DNA from: Geobacillus jurassicus NBRC 107829
GTDB taxonomy: Bacteria; Bacillota; Bacilli; Bacillales; Anoxybacillaceae
Assembly: GCF_001544315.1 (NCBI RefSeq)
Contig: NZ_BCQG01000005.1
Coordinates: 25,944-89,943, forward strand
Direction of reading: 5' to 3'
DNA length: 64,000 bases
In this document: positions 56,612 to 63,955 of the stretch, one piece after another
Position numbering within the stretch: the stretch's first letter is position 1
Layout of the letters: every line of letters starts with the position of its first letter
Position numbers and translations under genes: made by a program
Notes under the pieces: model-generated
Databases searched by the model: none
Told to the model about the DNA's origin: nothing
Seen by the model: only the letters and a program-made list of their open reading frames with translations

Positions 56612-56947
56612 ATGAACACAAGACAAGTGCAAAACCCGGAGACGCAAGTGCCGAAAACGCCGCAAATGAATGAGCGTGATTTCTTGAACGATATGCTGGC
56701 GACAGAGAAATACATGACCTTGTCCTACAGCGTCTTTTTGCATGAAGCGAGCAACCAACCGTTATATCAAGATATGATGAACATTTTTACCGAAACGCAA
56801 AACTGCCAGCGCGACTTGTACAATTTGATGTTCAAAAAAGGATGGTACAAGCTTGAAGCCGCTGACCCGCAAAAGCTTCAGCAAACGTACCAGCAGTTCC
56901 AAGGATATACGAATCAGCTTCCTTATCAACGGAATGCGATGCAATAA
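56612..56947 (+). CDS. CotF-family spore coat protein
   Basis: A 111-residue protein. After a Gln/Pro-rich N terminus, NERDFLNDMLATEKYMTLSY and the following helix pair (residues 20-75) form the CotF domain. The tail is Gln/Tyr-rich, common in coat proteins open to crosslinking. Second gene of the pair; terminator follows. Confidence 0.85.
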   Translation: MNTRQVQNPETQVPKTPQMNERDFLNDMLATEKYMTLSYSVFLHEASNQPLYQDMMNIFTETQNCQRDLYNLMFKKGWYKLEAADPQKLQQTYQQFQGYTNQLPYQRNAMQ

Positions 56948-56952
56948 CAAAA

Positions 56953-56992
56953 CGAGGGGATGTCCGGAACGGCAGGCGGACATCCTCTTTCT
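56953..56992 (+). terminator. Terminator after the coat gene pair
   Basis: GAGGGGATGTCCG, a 9-nt loop and CGGACATCCTCTTTCT. Confidence 0.85.
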
Positions 56993-57038
56993 AAATCCGT
57001 TAAGAAGACAGGGCGCATATTCTTTCATGAACAGCCGA

Positions 57039-57173
57039 TTAATACCACCAACCCGGGTACGGCGGATATGGTGGATACGGGTAAAACGGACGCGGAGCCA
57101 ACGCGCCGCCGAGCAATCCTCCCAAGAAGCCACCGACAAACGGGGCGCCAAACAACAATCCTGGAAATAACAT
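57039..57173 (-). CDS. Tiny Gly/Pro/aromatic-rich protein, 44 aa (paralogue 1)
   Basis: A 44-residue protein starting MLFPGLLFGAPFVGGFLGGL, 8 nt after AAAGGAG. A hydrophobic Gly-rich half (about residues 2-26) is followed by a Pro/Tyr tail with YPYPPYPPYPGWWY. It shares GAPFxGGFLGGLLGxAL and a Trp-rich end with the next gene upstream, so the two are tandem paralogues. No catalytic residues or Cys. It stands beside coat genes; similar small proteins in bacilli are of unknown role. Confidence 0.65.
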   Translation of the reverse strand: MLFPGLLFGAPFVGGFLGGLLGGALAPRPFYPYPPYPPYPGWWY

Positions 57174-57272
57174 CGTTCCTTCTCCTTTCGTTTTTGAATG
57201 GAATGCTTTACTTTATTCATATGCGCCAATAAAAAAAGAGGGTGGGCCGTCTGCCCAACCCTTGCCGGTTTC

Positions 57273-57452
57273 TCACCACCAAATCGGGCCATACCACCAC
57301 GGATAGAAAAACGGCGGGAACAATGCGCTCCCAAGCAAGCCGCCTAAAAAGCCGCCGAAAAACGGAGCGCCGAAGAAAAACGGGCGCGGCCGCCAAAATC
57401 CCCAGCCCCATGGCCGCCAAATGCGCTCATCCGCCATTTGGAGATGGTTCAC
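57273..57452 (-). CDS. Tiny Gly/Pro/aromatic-rich protein, 59 aa (paralogue 2)
   Basis: A 59-residue protein with N-terminal ADERIWRPWGWGFWRPRPFF, then the shared core FGAPFFGGFLGGLLGSAL, then the tail PPFFYPWWYGPIWW. Eight or more Trp and many Phe make it extraordinarily aromatic. GTG at 57452 follows GGGGGGAG by about 4 nt; an ATG five codons later (57437) is possible. Likely surface- or membrane-associated, perhaps in spores; function unknown. Confidence 0.62.
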   Translation of the reverse strand: MNHLQMADERIWRPWGWGFWRPRPFFFGAPFFGGFLGGLLGSALFPPFFYPWWYGPIWW

Positions 57453-57691
57453 CTTGCTCCCCCCTTCCGCCTGCTTTAGTCCCACTGTATGTATGAAAAA
57501 CGCCCGTTGCCTAGGCCGGTACCCAAGAGGCGGGGAAAAAACTCTTGTGTGCCCAAACCGGCGGCGCCCGATCGGAGAGGAGGGCTGATCTGACAAGATT
57601 TCTCCATCTAGAAAAAGTTGGATGATCCGCCTTTTCCGTTGCATCACCGATCTGCCCGAAACGAAAACAGGCGGCTGTCCGCCGCCCGCGT
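57453..57691. other. Short non-coding gap before bioA end
   Basis: About 240 bp with no credible gene on either strand. It must hold the promoter of paralogue 2 and the end of the bioDA transcript, but I see no clear terminator with a T run. Confidence 0.4.
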
Positions 57692-59077
57692 TCACACAAG
57701 CTCCATGCGCACCTGTTCATACAAACAGGCGATCGAATCGAACAAAATGCGCACCGCCTCAGCCATTTCGTCTTCGCTCATGGAAAGAACCGGAATGAAC
57801 GTCAACACCGGACCGAGCGGACGGATGACAAGCCCTCTCCGGCGCGCCTCGAGGATGATCCGGTGCTCCACCATGGCTGCGCGTGGAAACACCTCTTTCG
57901 TTTTTCGGTCTTTCACGATTTCAATGCCGCACATCAATCCTTTTTGCCGGATGTCGCCGACAATTGGAATTTCATACAACCGATCCAACCATTCGGCCAG
58001 CCGGCGCGCCTTCCGTTGCACGCTGTCAATCAGGCCGCGTTTTTCGATGAGCTCTATGTTTTTCAGCGCAACGGAACAAGTGAGCTGATTCCCTGTGTAC
58101 GTATGTCCGTGGTAAAACGTTTTGTCTTCGTCCACATCGCCGAGAAACGCCGCATAGATCTCTTCCGTGACAAGAGTAGCCGCGAGCGGCAAATATCCTC
58201 CGGTGATCGCTTTTCCAAGGCAGACAAGATCAGGCGCCACCCCTTCCTGTTCGCAGGCGAACATCGTGCCCGTGCGGCCAAAGCCGACGGCGACCTCATC
58301 GCAAATGAAGAGCACCCCGTACCGGCGGCAAAGCGTCTCCACTCCTTTTAAAAACCCACGCGGATGGACAATGATCCCCGCCGCTCCTTGCACAAGCGGC
58401 TCGATGACAACCGCGGCGATTTGATCGTGCTGTTCCTCAAGCACCCGCTCAAGCTCGCGCAAACAATAGCGGACGATCTCCTGCTCGCTTCCGTATTCCT
58501 CCATGCGGTACACGTACGGCGACGGCACTTCGATCCGCTCAAACAAAAGCGGCGCGAAAATGCGGTGGAACACATCCATCCCCCCGACGCTCACCGCCCC
58601 GACCGTATCGCCGTGGTACGCTTCCTTCAACGAGACAAACTTGTTCTTCTTCGCATATTTGACCGGGTCGATGTTTTTCCAATACTGATAGGCAATTTTT
58701 AGCGCGATTTCCACCGCCGCCGCCCCGGTATCGGAATAAAACACTTTCGACATCCCCGGCCAATAACCAACGAGCGTCTTGGCGAGCAAAATCGACGGTA
58801 CATTCGCCGAGCCAAGCAGCGTCGAGTGGGCGATTTTCGCAAGCTGTTCAGATAGCGCCGCATTCAACTCCGGATCGTTATGCCCGTGGACATTGACCCA
58901 CAGCGACGCATAGCCGTCTAAGTACCGGTTGCCGTCAACATCGTACAAATAACTTCCTTGCCCGCGTTCAATGATCAAGGGGCGTTCTTTGGCATACTGC
59001 TTCATTTGCGTGAACGGATGCCAGACGTACTGCTTGTCCCACTGTTCCAATTGCTCATAGCTATACGCCAACGCCAA
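57692..59077 (-). CDS. bioA: Adenosylmethionine-8-amino-7-oxononanoate aminotransferase BioA
   Basis: A 461-residue class III PLP aminotransferase making diaminopelargonate from KAPA. PLP lysine is in CLGKAITGGYLPLAATLVT near residue 290; HPFTQMKQY, VSVGGMDVFHRIFAPLLF and ALKIAYQYW are BioA-like. SAM is the usual donor; lysine-using variants exist. A TTG at 59077, or 59071 with better spacing, lies after GGAGG inside bioD, so the genes overlap by 17 nt. Confidence 0.93.
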   Translation of the reverse strand: MALAYSYEQLEQWDKQYVWHPFTQMKQYAKERPLIIERGQGSYLYDVDGNRYLDGYASLWVNVHGHNDPELNAALSEQLAKIAHSTLLGSANVPSILLAKTLVGYWPGMSKVFYSDTGAAAVEIALKIAYQYWKNIDPVKYAKKNKFVSLKEAYHGDTVGAVSVGGMDVFHRIFAPLLFERIEVPSPYVYRMEEYGSEQEIVRYCLRELERVLEEQHDQIAAVVIEPLVQGAAGIIVHPRGFLKGVETLCRRYGVLFICDEVAVGFGRTGTMFACEQEGVAPDLVCLGKAITGGYLPLAATLVTEEIYAAFLGDVDEDKTFYHGHTYTGNQLTCSVALKNIELIEKRGLIDSVQRKARRLAEWLDRLYEIPIVGDIRQKGLMCGIEIVKDRKTKEVFPRAAMVEHRIILEARRRGLVIRPLGPVLTFIPVLSMSEDEMAEAVRILFDSIACLYEQVRMELV

Positions 59078-59777
59078 GCACCTCCAGCCATTGGTTCGCC
59101 TTTCCTTGGTCGATCCACTGCTCAGCTAGGGCTTCAAGTTCCCGCCTGGCCACCGCGGGAAGGAGCGGCACGACCGCCAGCACCGGCAGCTGAAGCAAGG
59201 CGGCGATCGTTTCCACGTTGTTTTGGTGGATGATCTCTTGCTCCTGAAACTGATTGAACACAAGGCCCAACAGGCGAATGCCTTTGGCGTTCGCATACGC
59301 CGCCGTCGTCACCGCGTGGTGAATGGCGCCAAGCCCGCAAAGCGAGACGAGAACCGCCGGCAGCTCATAATCGCGGACAAAATCGCTCGTCATATACCAT
59401 CGTCCGCCGCGCTCGCACCACGGAACGGCCAACCCTCCCGCTCCTTCGACGAGCACCACATCATAGCGCTGCTTCAACCATTCCAACCGTTCGGCAATCC
59501 GCTCTGGTTCGATGGACGTGCCGGTCAACTTCGCCGCTAAATGCGGCGACATCGCCGGTTCCATATAGTACATGCCTTCTGATGCGGAAAGCTTCGCCAC
59601 TCGTTCATACCAATATTGTTCGGCAAACGACACCCCGTCTTCGGCCAGTCCAGTCTGAACCGGTTTAAACACGCTTACGCTCATCCCAAGCCGCTCCAGC
59701 GCCAACGCCACGATGGAAGTGACGACCGTTTTGCCGATTTCCGTTCCCGTTCCGGTCATGAAAATCGCATTTCCCAT
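59061..59777 (-). CDS. bioD: Dethiobiotin synthetase BioD
   Basis: A 238-residue ATP-dependent carboxylase. The P-loop is FMTGTGTEIGKTVVTSIVA near residues 6-24; the catalytic Lys is in VFKPVQTGL and VLVEGAGGLAVPWC is near residue 110. Its ribosome-binding site GGGGGAT is made of the last codons of the short BioY-like frame one base upstream. Confidence 0.93.
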   Translation of the reverse strand: MGNAIFMTGTGTEIGKTVVTSIVALALERLGMSVSVFKPVQTGLAEDGVSFAEQYWYERVAKLSASEGMYYMEPAMSPHLAAKLTGTSIEPERIAERLEWLKQRYDVVLVEGAGGLAVPWCERGGRWYMTSDFVRDYELPAVLVSLCGLGAIHHAVTTAAYANAKGIRLLGLVFNQFQEQEIIHQNNVETIAALLQLPVLAVVPLLPAVARRELEALAEQWIDQGKANQWLEVLGVGV

Positions 59778-59778
59778 G

Positions 59779-59955
59779 TTATCCCCCTACCCTTTGAGTC
59801 ATGATGATCGGTCGGATGCGCGGCCATACGCGCGCCGCGATGACAGAACAAACGACGCAAAGCACAAGATCCCCCGGCACCGGAATTTTGATCAACCCGC
59901 CAACAGCCGTCAACGCCGCAAACAGTGCAGCCCAAATAAAGGAACGGATGCGCAC
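59779..59955 (-). pseudogene. Internally deleted BioY remnant (58 aa), in frame
   Basis: GTG at 59955 follows GGGAGGAGGGG and starts a 58-residue frame. Residues 1-26 (RSFIWAALFAALTAVGGLIK region) match the BioY N terminus, and residues 29-48 (GDLVLCVVCSVIAARVWPRI) match the BioY C terminus; compare MTLAAMFVALMAIGANI and LPKDILLSIVAGLIAPRL of the intact bioY at 524. About 130 middle residues are missing, but the frame is open and ends 1 base before bioD. It is probably non-functional for transport but couples bioD translation. Confidence 0.7.
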
Positions 59956-60007
59956 GTTTCCCCTCCTCCCCAATATTTGTTTCTATTTTGCCTGATGATC
60001 CTGTTAT

Positions 60008-60038
60008 TTGTCAACTTAATTTTTATAAAGGTTTACAT
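60008..60038 (-). promoter_or_regulatory. BirA operator before the bioDA genes
   Basis: TTGTCAACT, 13 nt, GGTTTACAT on the plus strand is the BirA pattern seen before bioY. On the minus strand TTGACA (60014-60009) with CAAAAT 18 nt downstream can serve as promoter, so the operator overlaps the -35 box. It gives biotin control of the BioY remnant, bioD and bioA. Confidence 0.7.
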
Positions 60039-60364
60039 ATAACAAAAAATACGGAGTCCCCAAAACAGCGGGAACCCCTTTTGACATTGCTAGAGAAAAG
60101 CCTATAAGGATTCTGCCTCTTCCCACAACTAAAGTCGCAGGGTTCTTGCGTGCAAAAATCTAACGCTTCTAAAATTTCTTGTTCTGTCATTGCGATTTCC
60201 TCCAATTCGCGAACCATTTCTTCATCGCACACAATCTGAATACTAAACGCTGAACGTTCATTGCACAGGTAGTCGGAACTACACACTGCAACCGGCAAAA
60301 TCGCTTGCGATCGTTCTTCATCAAACAACAAGAAGCCGCACCTTTCCGAAAGCTCCACCTCCAC
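60023..60364 (-). CDS. Uncertain hypothetical protein overlapping the biotin operator
   Basis: A frame of up to 113 residues beginning at a GTG 2 bp after the pyruvate-kinase-like gene. It is Cys-rich (eight Cys) and acidic. An inner ATG at 60190 (MTEQEILEALDFCTQEP) has a fine GGAGG 8 nt before it and would give 55 residues. The last codons lie over a hairpin (GGAGTCCC/GGGAACCCC at 60053-60078) resembling the MITE-like hairpin, and run into the BirA operator. I do not recognise the protein; it may be real in its middle and incidental at the end. Confidence 0.35.
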   Translation of the reverse strand: MEVELSERCGFLLFDEERSQAILPVAVCSSDYLCNERSAFSIQIVCDEEMVRELEEIAMTEQEILEALDFCTQEPCDFSCGKRQNPYRLFSSNVKRGSRCFGDSVFFVICKPL

Positions 60365-60368
60365 CCAC

Positions 60369-62186
60369 TCACAAGTGGAACGGGTTCATCCGTTCGCCGT
60401 CCGTTTTCGGCATCACCGACGATCCGCTCTGTCCCTCTTGTTTTTCCAACAAAAACGACAATAAGCGCACCGCCTCCGCAATATGCCTTCCTTTGTTCAA
60501 CATGATGCATTGCGCCTGCTTTCCAAGCGAGACGTCCGAGATTTCCGCGCGCGACGGAATTCCCTTTTTCGCCATTTGTTCAAGCACTTGCGTCGCCCAA
60601 ATGACCGGAATGTGGGCCGCCCGGCATAGCGCCAAAATGTCGTTCTGTGCGGCAGCAAGATGTTCAAACCCGATCTCCAGCGCCAAATCACCGCGCGCAA
60701 TCATCACGCCAAACGCCGGAAGCTTCAGTCCTTCAAGCAAAATGCGAATGAAGTTATGAAGCGCCGTCCGCGTTTCCATTTTCGCAATCACCGGGAGAGA
60801 GCCAGCCCCTTGTTCGGCAAGCAAATGATAAAGCTTTCGCAGGTCATGAGGGGCCTGAACAAACGACAGCCCGACGATATCCGCATGGCTCGCGATGAAC
60901 GGAATCCATTCAAGGTCGCGGTCAGTGAGCGGTGGAACCGTCAAATGGAGAAACGAATCGGGAAGATGGATGCCTGTTCCTTGCTTAATCGCTTTCCGCT
61001 TTCCGCCATCGGCAACGACTTTAGCCTCCACATGCCGCTCGTGCACTTTGACGACCCGCGCTGCAATTTGGCCGTCGTTCAAATAAAGGCGATCTCCCGC
61101 CCGCACGTTGCGCCACGCTTTCGCCAACGTCGTCGTCATTTTCACACCGCAGCCATTCTGCGCCTCCGCAAACGCAGCGTCATCGAAATAAATATACAGC
61201 GGCGTACCGACGGTGACAAACGCTTTCATTGGAATGGACAAAACAGAAGAAAGGGTGAAAGAAGCCGACCTGCGCCGCAGTTTCATCCCTTTTTGCACAT
61301 AGGCCGTCCGCGAAAGAAGAACTTTAAAACAAGACGGCGCGATTTGTTCAGTGACCCGCAGCTTTCGGTTTTTTCCGCGCACATCGGTAAACAGCAGTTC
61401 ATCCCCTTCTTCGACGGTCGCTCCGTTCTCAACCGTCAACTGCCACAAGAATGAAACATTGCGGGGGAGCGGAGACGGCGGCGGGGAAGAAGAGAAGGAA
61501 ATGATGCCGGCTAGCGGCTCCATTGGCTCTCCATATCGATTTTTCTTCACAGAGAGCTTCGTCGGCCCCGCGTTGACCGCCAAGCGGTCGACCCGGATTT
61601 TGGGCCCCGGCAGATCCATGTAAATGCGGCATCGCCTCCCCTGCAGCTGTTGCTCCAACTGCTTCTCGGCTTGACGAATGATGGCCACAAGCGCCTCCCA
61701 CGTTTCCGGCGAACCGTAGGCGCAATTGATGCGGGCAATGTCCATGCCATAAAGAAGCAGCCGCTCGATCAACCCCGGCTCATCCACCCATGCCTCGTCC
61801 ATCGTCACCATGATGCGCGTCGGCCGAACAGAACTCAGGCTTCCAAACACCGCATCGGCCCGTTTATGAAGCAACTGTTTCGCTTCCTTTCTTGTCACCT
61901 TTCGAAGCTCCCATCCGCCATCAACCGGCGTGCGCAAATAAGCCAACATTCGTTCGACCGCGTCGATGAGATGAGCCTCTTGCCCCTCAAGCCTCCATCC
62001 GCTTTCTTCGAGCGCTTCAAGCAAATCCGACGGCATGTGCCCCCTCATATATAAGTAAGCAAGCAACTGATCCCGGCTCTCTTCATGGGACGAAAGAGGG
62101 AAATACTTCTGCTTTTGTCCCACCCACTCCGCCATCCCTCGGTAAAAAGCGGCCAAGCGAGCACCCAAATCTTGTTTGTCGTGCAT
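60369..62186 (-). CDS. Divergent pyruvate-kinase-like protein
   Basis: A 605-residue protein. After about 120 residues with no clear homology, the pyruvate kinase barrel begins (RPTRIMVTMDEAW). Active-site elements present: YMDLPGPKIRV near 190, the Lys/Glu pair in VIAKMETRTALHN (Lys about 469), MIARGDLALEIG with the metal Asp, and WATQVLEQMAKKGIPSRAEI with the catalytic Thr. The NxSH loop is NCAY here. The B domain is longer than usual and the C-terminal regulatory domain is absent. It is not the housekeeping Pyk; its substrate is unknown. Start ATG 62186 is likely, though TTG/GTG lie just upstream. Confidence 0.8.
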   Translation of the reverse strand: MHDKQDLGARLAAFYRGMAEWVGQKQKYFPLSSHEESRDQLLAYLYMRGHMPSDLLEALEESGWRLEGQEAHLIDAVERMLAYLRTPVDGGWELRKVTRKEAKQLLHKRADAVFGSLSSVRPTRIMVTMDEAWVDEPGLIERLLLYGMDIARINCAYGSPETWEALVAIIRQAEKQLEQQLQGRRCRIYMDLPGPKIRVDRLAVNAGPTKLSVKKNRYGEPMEPLAGIISFSSSPPPSPLPRNVSFLWQLTVENGATVEEGDELLFTDVRGKNRKLRVTEQIAPSCFKVLLSRTAYVQKGMKLRRRSASFTLSSVLSIPMKAFVTVGTPLYIYFDDAAFAEAQNGCGVKMTTTLAKAWRNVRAGDRLYLNDGQIAARVVKVHERHVEAKVVADGGKRKAIKQGTGIHLPDSFLHLTVPPLTDRDLEWIPFIASHADIVGLSFVQAPHDLRKLYHLLAEQGAGSLPVIAKMETRTALHNFIRILLEGLKLPAFGVMIARGDLALEIGFEHLAAAQNDILALCRAAHIPVIWATQVLEQMAKKGIPSRAEISDVSLGKQAQCIMLNKGRHIAEAVRLLSFLLEKQEGQSGSSVMPKTDGERMNPFHL

Positions 62187-62256
62187 CAGCGGCACCAACC
62201 CTTATGAAAAATCCGGTTTTATTTTTATATATTCGCCGCCACCCCAAATGAGGACA

Positions 62257-62283
62257 GAAAAAAACCGGCGCCATTCGCCGGTT
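62257..62283 (-). terminator. Terminator after the zinc-ribbon gene
   Basis: AACCGGCG, 5-nt loop, CGCCGGTT with TTTTTTT on the minus strand. Confidence 0.85.
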
Positions 62284-62311
62284 GAATACGACAGAAACAG
62301 GAAATCGTTTT

Positions 62312-62422
62312 TTAGCTATATGATTTTTGAACGACAATTTTCATCCCGCATTGGCAAAGCAATGAATGTTTCAGCCGCCGCAGCGGTTGGCCGCACTGTT
62401 CACAAACGATCGTTTTATTCAC
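62312..62422 (-). CDS. 36-aa zinc-ribbon micro-protein
   Basis: GTG at 62422 follows GGGGAG by 8 nt and starts NKTIVCEQCGQPLRRLKHSL, followed by LCQCGMKIVV. The CxxC plus CxC pattern suggests one zinc site. It has its own AT-rich promoter region and a clean terminator, which supports a real gene. A longer in-frame start at 62566 adds a stretch unlikely to be coding. Function unknown. Confidence 0.6.
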   Translation of the reverse strand: MNKTIVCEQCGQPLRRLKHSLLCQCGMKIVVQKSYS

Positions 62423-62591
62423 TCGTTTTCTCCCCTTTGTTGCGTGGTTGGTTTCTATTATACACCTATGATTATTTAAAGTAAATATAAAATGATAATA
62501 ATTATAAATATCAAGCATATCATTTGGCCTCTGTTTCCATTTATGATAAGGTAATAATAGTGCCAATATTCAAAACAAGGAGGCTGTCACG

Positions 62592-63155
62592 ATGTACGAC
62601 ATCGCCATCATCGGCGCTGGGCCGGCGGGAGCGAGCGCTGCGATCTTCGCCGCCAAAGCGGGGAAAAAAACGGTGTTGTTTGACAACGACAAAGGCATGA
62701 CAAAACGCGCCTGGGTGGAAAATCATTACGGCGTTCCGGAAATCAGCGGCCCGGACTTGGTTGAAACAGGAAAACGGCAAGCGGCCAAATTCGGCGCGGA
62801 ATTGGTTGAAACACAAGTGACGGACGTGCAAAAAACGGACAACGGCTTCCGCCTCGAAACGGAAAACGGCTCATTTGAGGCGAAACACGTCATTTTCGCC
62901 ACCGGCGTCGCCACTGATCTGGCGGAAAAAGTCGGCCTGCGCACCAAACCAGGCACGGAGCCGCGCATTAAAACGGTGATTGACGTCGACGCCAGCGGCA
63001 AAACGAACATCGACGGCATTTGGGCGGCAGGGACGGTGGCCGGCGTCAGCGTTCATACGATCATCACGGCGGGCGACGGGGCGAAAGTCGCCATCAACGT
63101 CATCAGCGAGCTGAACGGCGAACGGTACGTTGACCATGACGTGCTGAAAAAATGA
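62592..63155 (+). CDS. Half-size thioredoxin-reductase-like FAD protein
   Basis: A 187-residue protein with one FAD domain: the N-terminal IAIIGAGPAGASAAIFAAKA (dinucleotide motif), ATGVATDLAEKVG in the middle and GIWAAGTVAGVSVHTIITAG near the C terminus, corresponding to the second FAD motif. The NADPH domain and CxxC of thioredoxin reductase are missing, apparently with the two halves of the FAD domain joined. ATG follows GGAGGCTGTC. An electron partner must supply reductant; no partner is next to it except the flavin reductase 165 bp away on the other strand. Confidence 0.82.
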   Translation: MYDIAIIGAGPAGASAAIFAAKAGKKTVLFDNDKGMTKRAWVENHYGVPEISGPDLVETGKRQAAKFGAELVETQVTDVQKTDNGFRLETENGSFEAKHVIFATGVATDLAEKVGLRTKPGTEPRIKTVIDVDASGKTNIDGIWAAGTVAGVSVHTIITAGDGAKVAINVISELNGERYVDHDVLKK

Positions 63156-63271
63156 CAAAAAGGTGTCCCAAACGAGACGGGACACCTTTTCTGATTGCCG
63201 TATAAACGGCCGGAACACGATATGGCGGGCTATGCTGAACGAAGAACCGCCTTTTGAGACAGCCTCTTTTC
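63156..63271 (+). mobile_element. Hairpin repeat (MITE-like), copy C
   Basis: AAAAAGGTGTCCC (63157-63169) and GGGACACCTTTT (63179-63190) form the hairpin, followed by CTGATTGCCGTATAAACGG, CGATATGG, GCTATGCTGAACGAAGAACC and the end GCCTTTTGAGACAGCCTC. Best-preserved copy. It serves as the terminator of the flavoprotein gene. Confidence 0.65.
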
Positions 63272-63320
63272 CACCCCCACATCGAAATGTCAGCCGACTG
63301 CCTCGCCAATCCCGGAGCGC

Positions 63321-63788
63321 TTACTGTCCGATGCTTCGGTATTGTCCTTCGAAAAACAAAAGCGGGTCGCCCGGTTCCTCTTTCATGAAAATGTCGGTGA
63401 CTTCGCCAAAATACAACGTATGGTCGCCGGCAACGTACGAGCTATGGACATTGCATAAAATATTCGCCAACGCCTCCGGCAAAATCGGATGGCCGTTCAC
63501 CCAATCAAACGGAACATGGCGTTCTTCTTTCAACTGGCCGGCAAACAAGCGCGACAACTCCTCTTGATCGCGCCGCAAAATGTTGACGGCAAATTTCCCC
63601 GTTTGCTTGACAATGTCATGCATTCGCGCTTTATGGCCGATGGAGACGACGACAAGCTTCGGCTCGAGCGAAACGGACATAAACGCGTTCGCCGTCATTC
63701 CTTTCGCTTCCCCTTGATATTCCGTTGTCACGACCGTCACGCCGGTCGCAAATTTCCCCATCGCTCTGCGAAATGTACGATCATCCAT
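63321..63788 (-). CDS. Flavin reductase family protein (HpaC/DIM6-like)
   Basis: A 155-residue FMN-binding split-barrel protein. The start MDDRTFRRAMGKFATGVTVV is family-typical, GMTANAFMSVSLEPKLVVVS carries the flavin-contact motif, and KFAVNILRRDQEELSRLFAG follows. These proteins supply reduced flavin to two-component monooxygenases. ATG at 63788 follows GGGAG. No monooxygenase gene is within the window. Confidence 0.88.
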   Translation of the reverse strand: MDDRTFRRAMGKFATGVTVVTTEYQGEAKGMTANAFMSVSLEPKLVVVSIGHKARMHDIVKQTGKFAVNILRRDQEELSRLFAGQLKEERHVPFDWVNGHPILPEALANILCNVHSSYVAGDHTLYFGEVTDIFMKEEPGDPLLFFEGQYRSIGQ

Positions 63789-63794
63789 ACGGTT

Positions 63795-63955
63795 CTCCCA
63801 TCCTTCCCTTTTCGTCATCCAGCAGCCCTGCGCCTTCAGCTGGCGTGTAGGCGGCTTTCCTTCTTGATGTTTCCACAAGCCGGGCGATTCACCCGGCATC
63901 TTGCCTCTATGACCGAGACCCATTCATGCCGGAATGAGGGGCAAATCTACCCTCA
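63795..63955 (-). repeat. Hairpin-rich element, possibly a solo IS200/IS605-like end
   Basis: On the minus strand GCCGGG, 7 nt, CCCGGC (63897-63879) is followed by CTTGTGGAAACATCAAG, a perfect CTTG.TG/CA.CAAG-like stem, then AAGCCGCC and a CGCC/GGCG hairpin ending in GCAGGGC. The series of hairpins and the AAGCC(C/G)CC start of the last one resemble tnpB-type element ends. No coding frame. It fills the leader of the flavin reductase gene. Confidence 0.38.

Noticed and set aside
63795..63955. FMN riboswitch before the flavin reductase
   Set aside because: The conserved RFN-element sequences are not present; only generic hairpins are seen.
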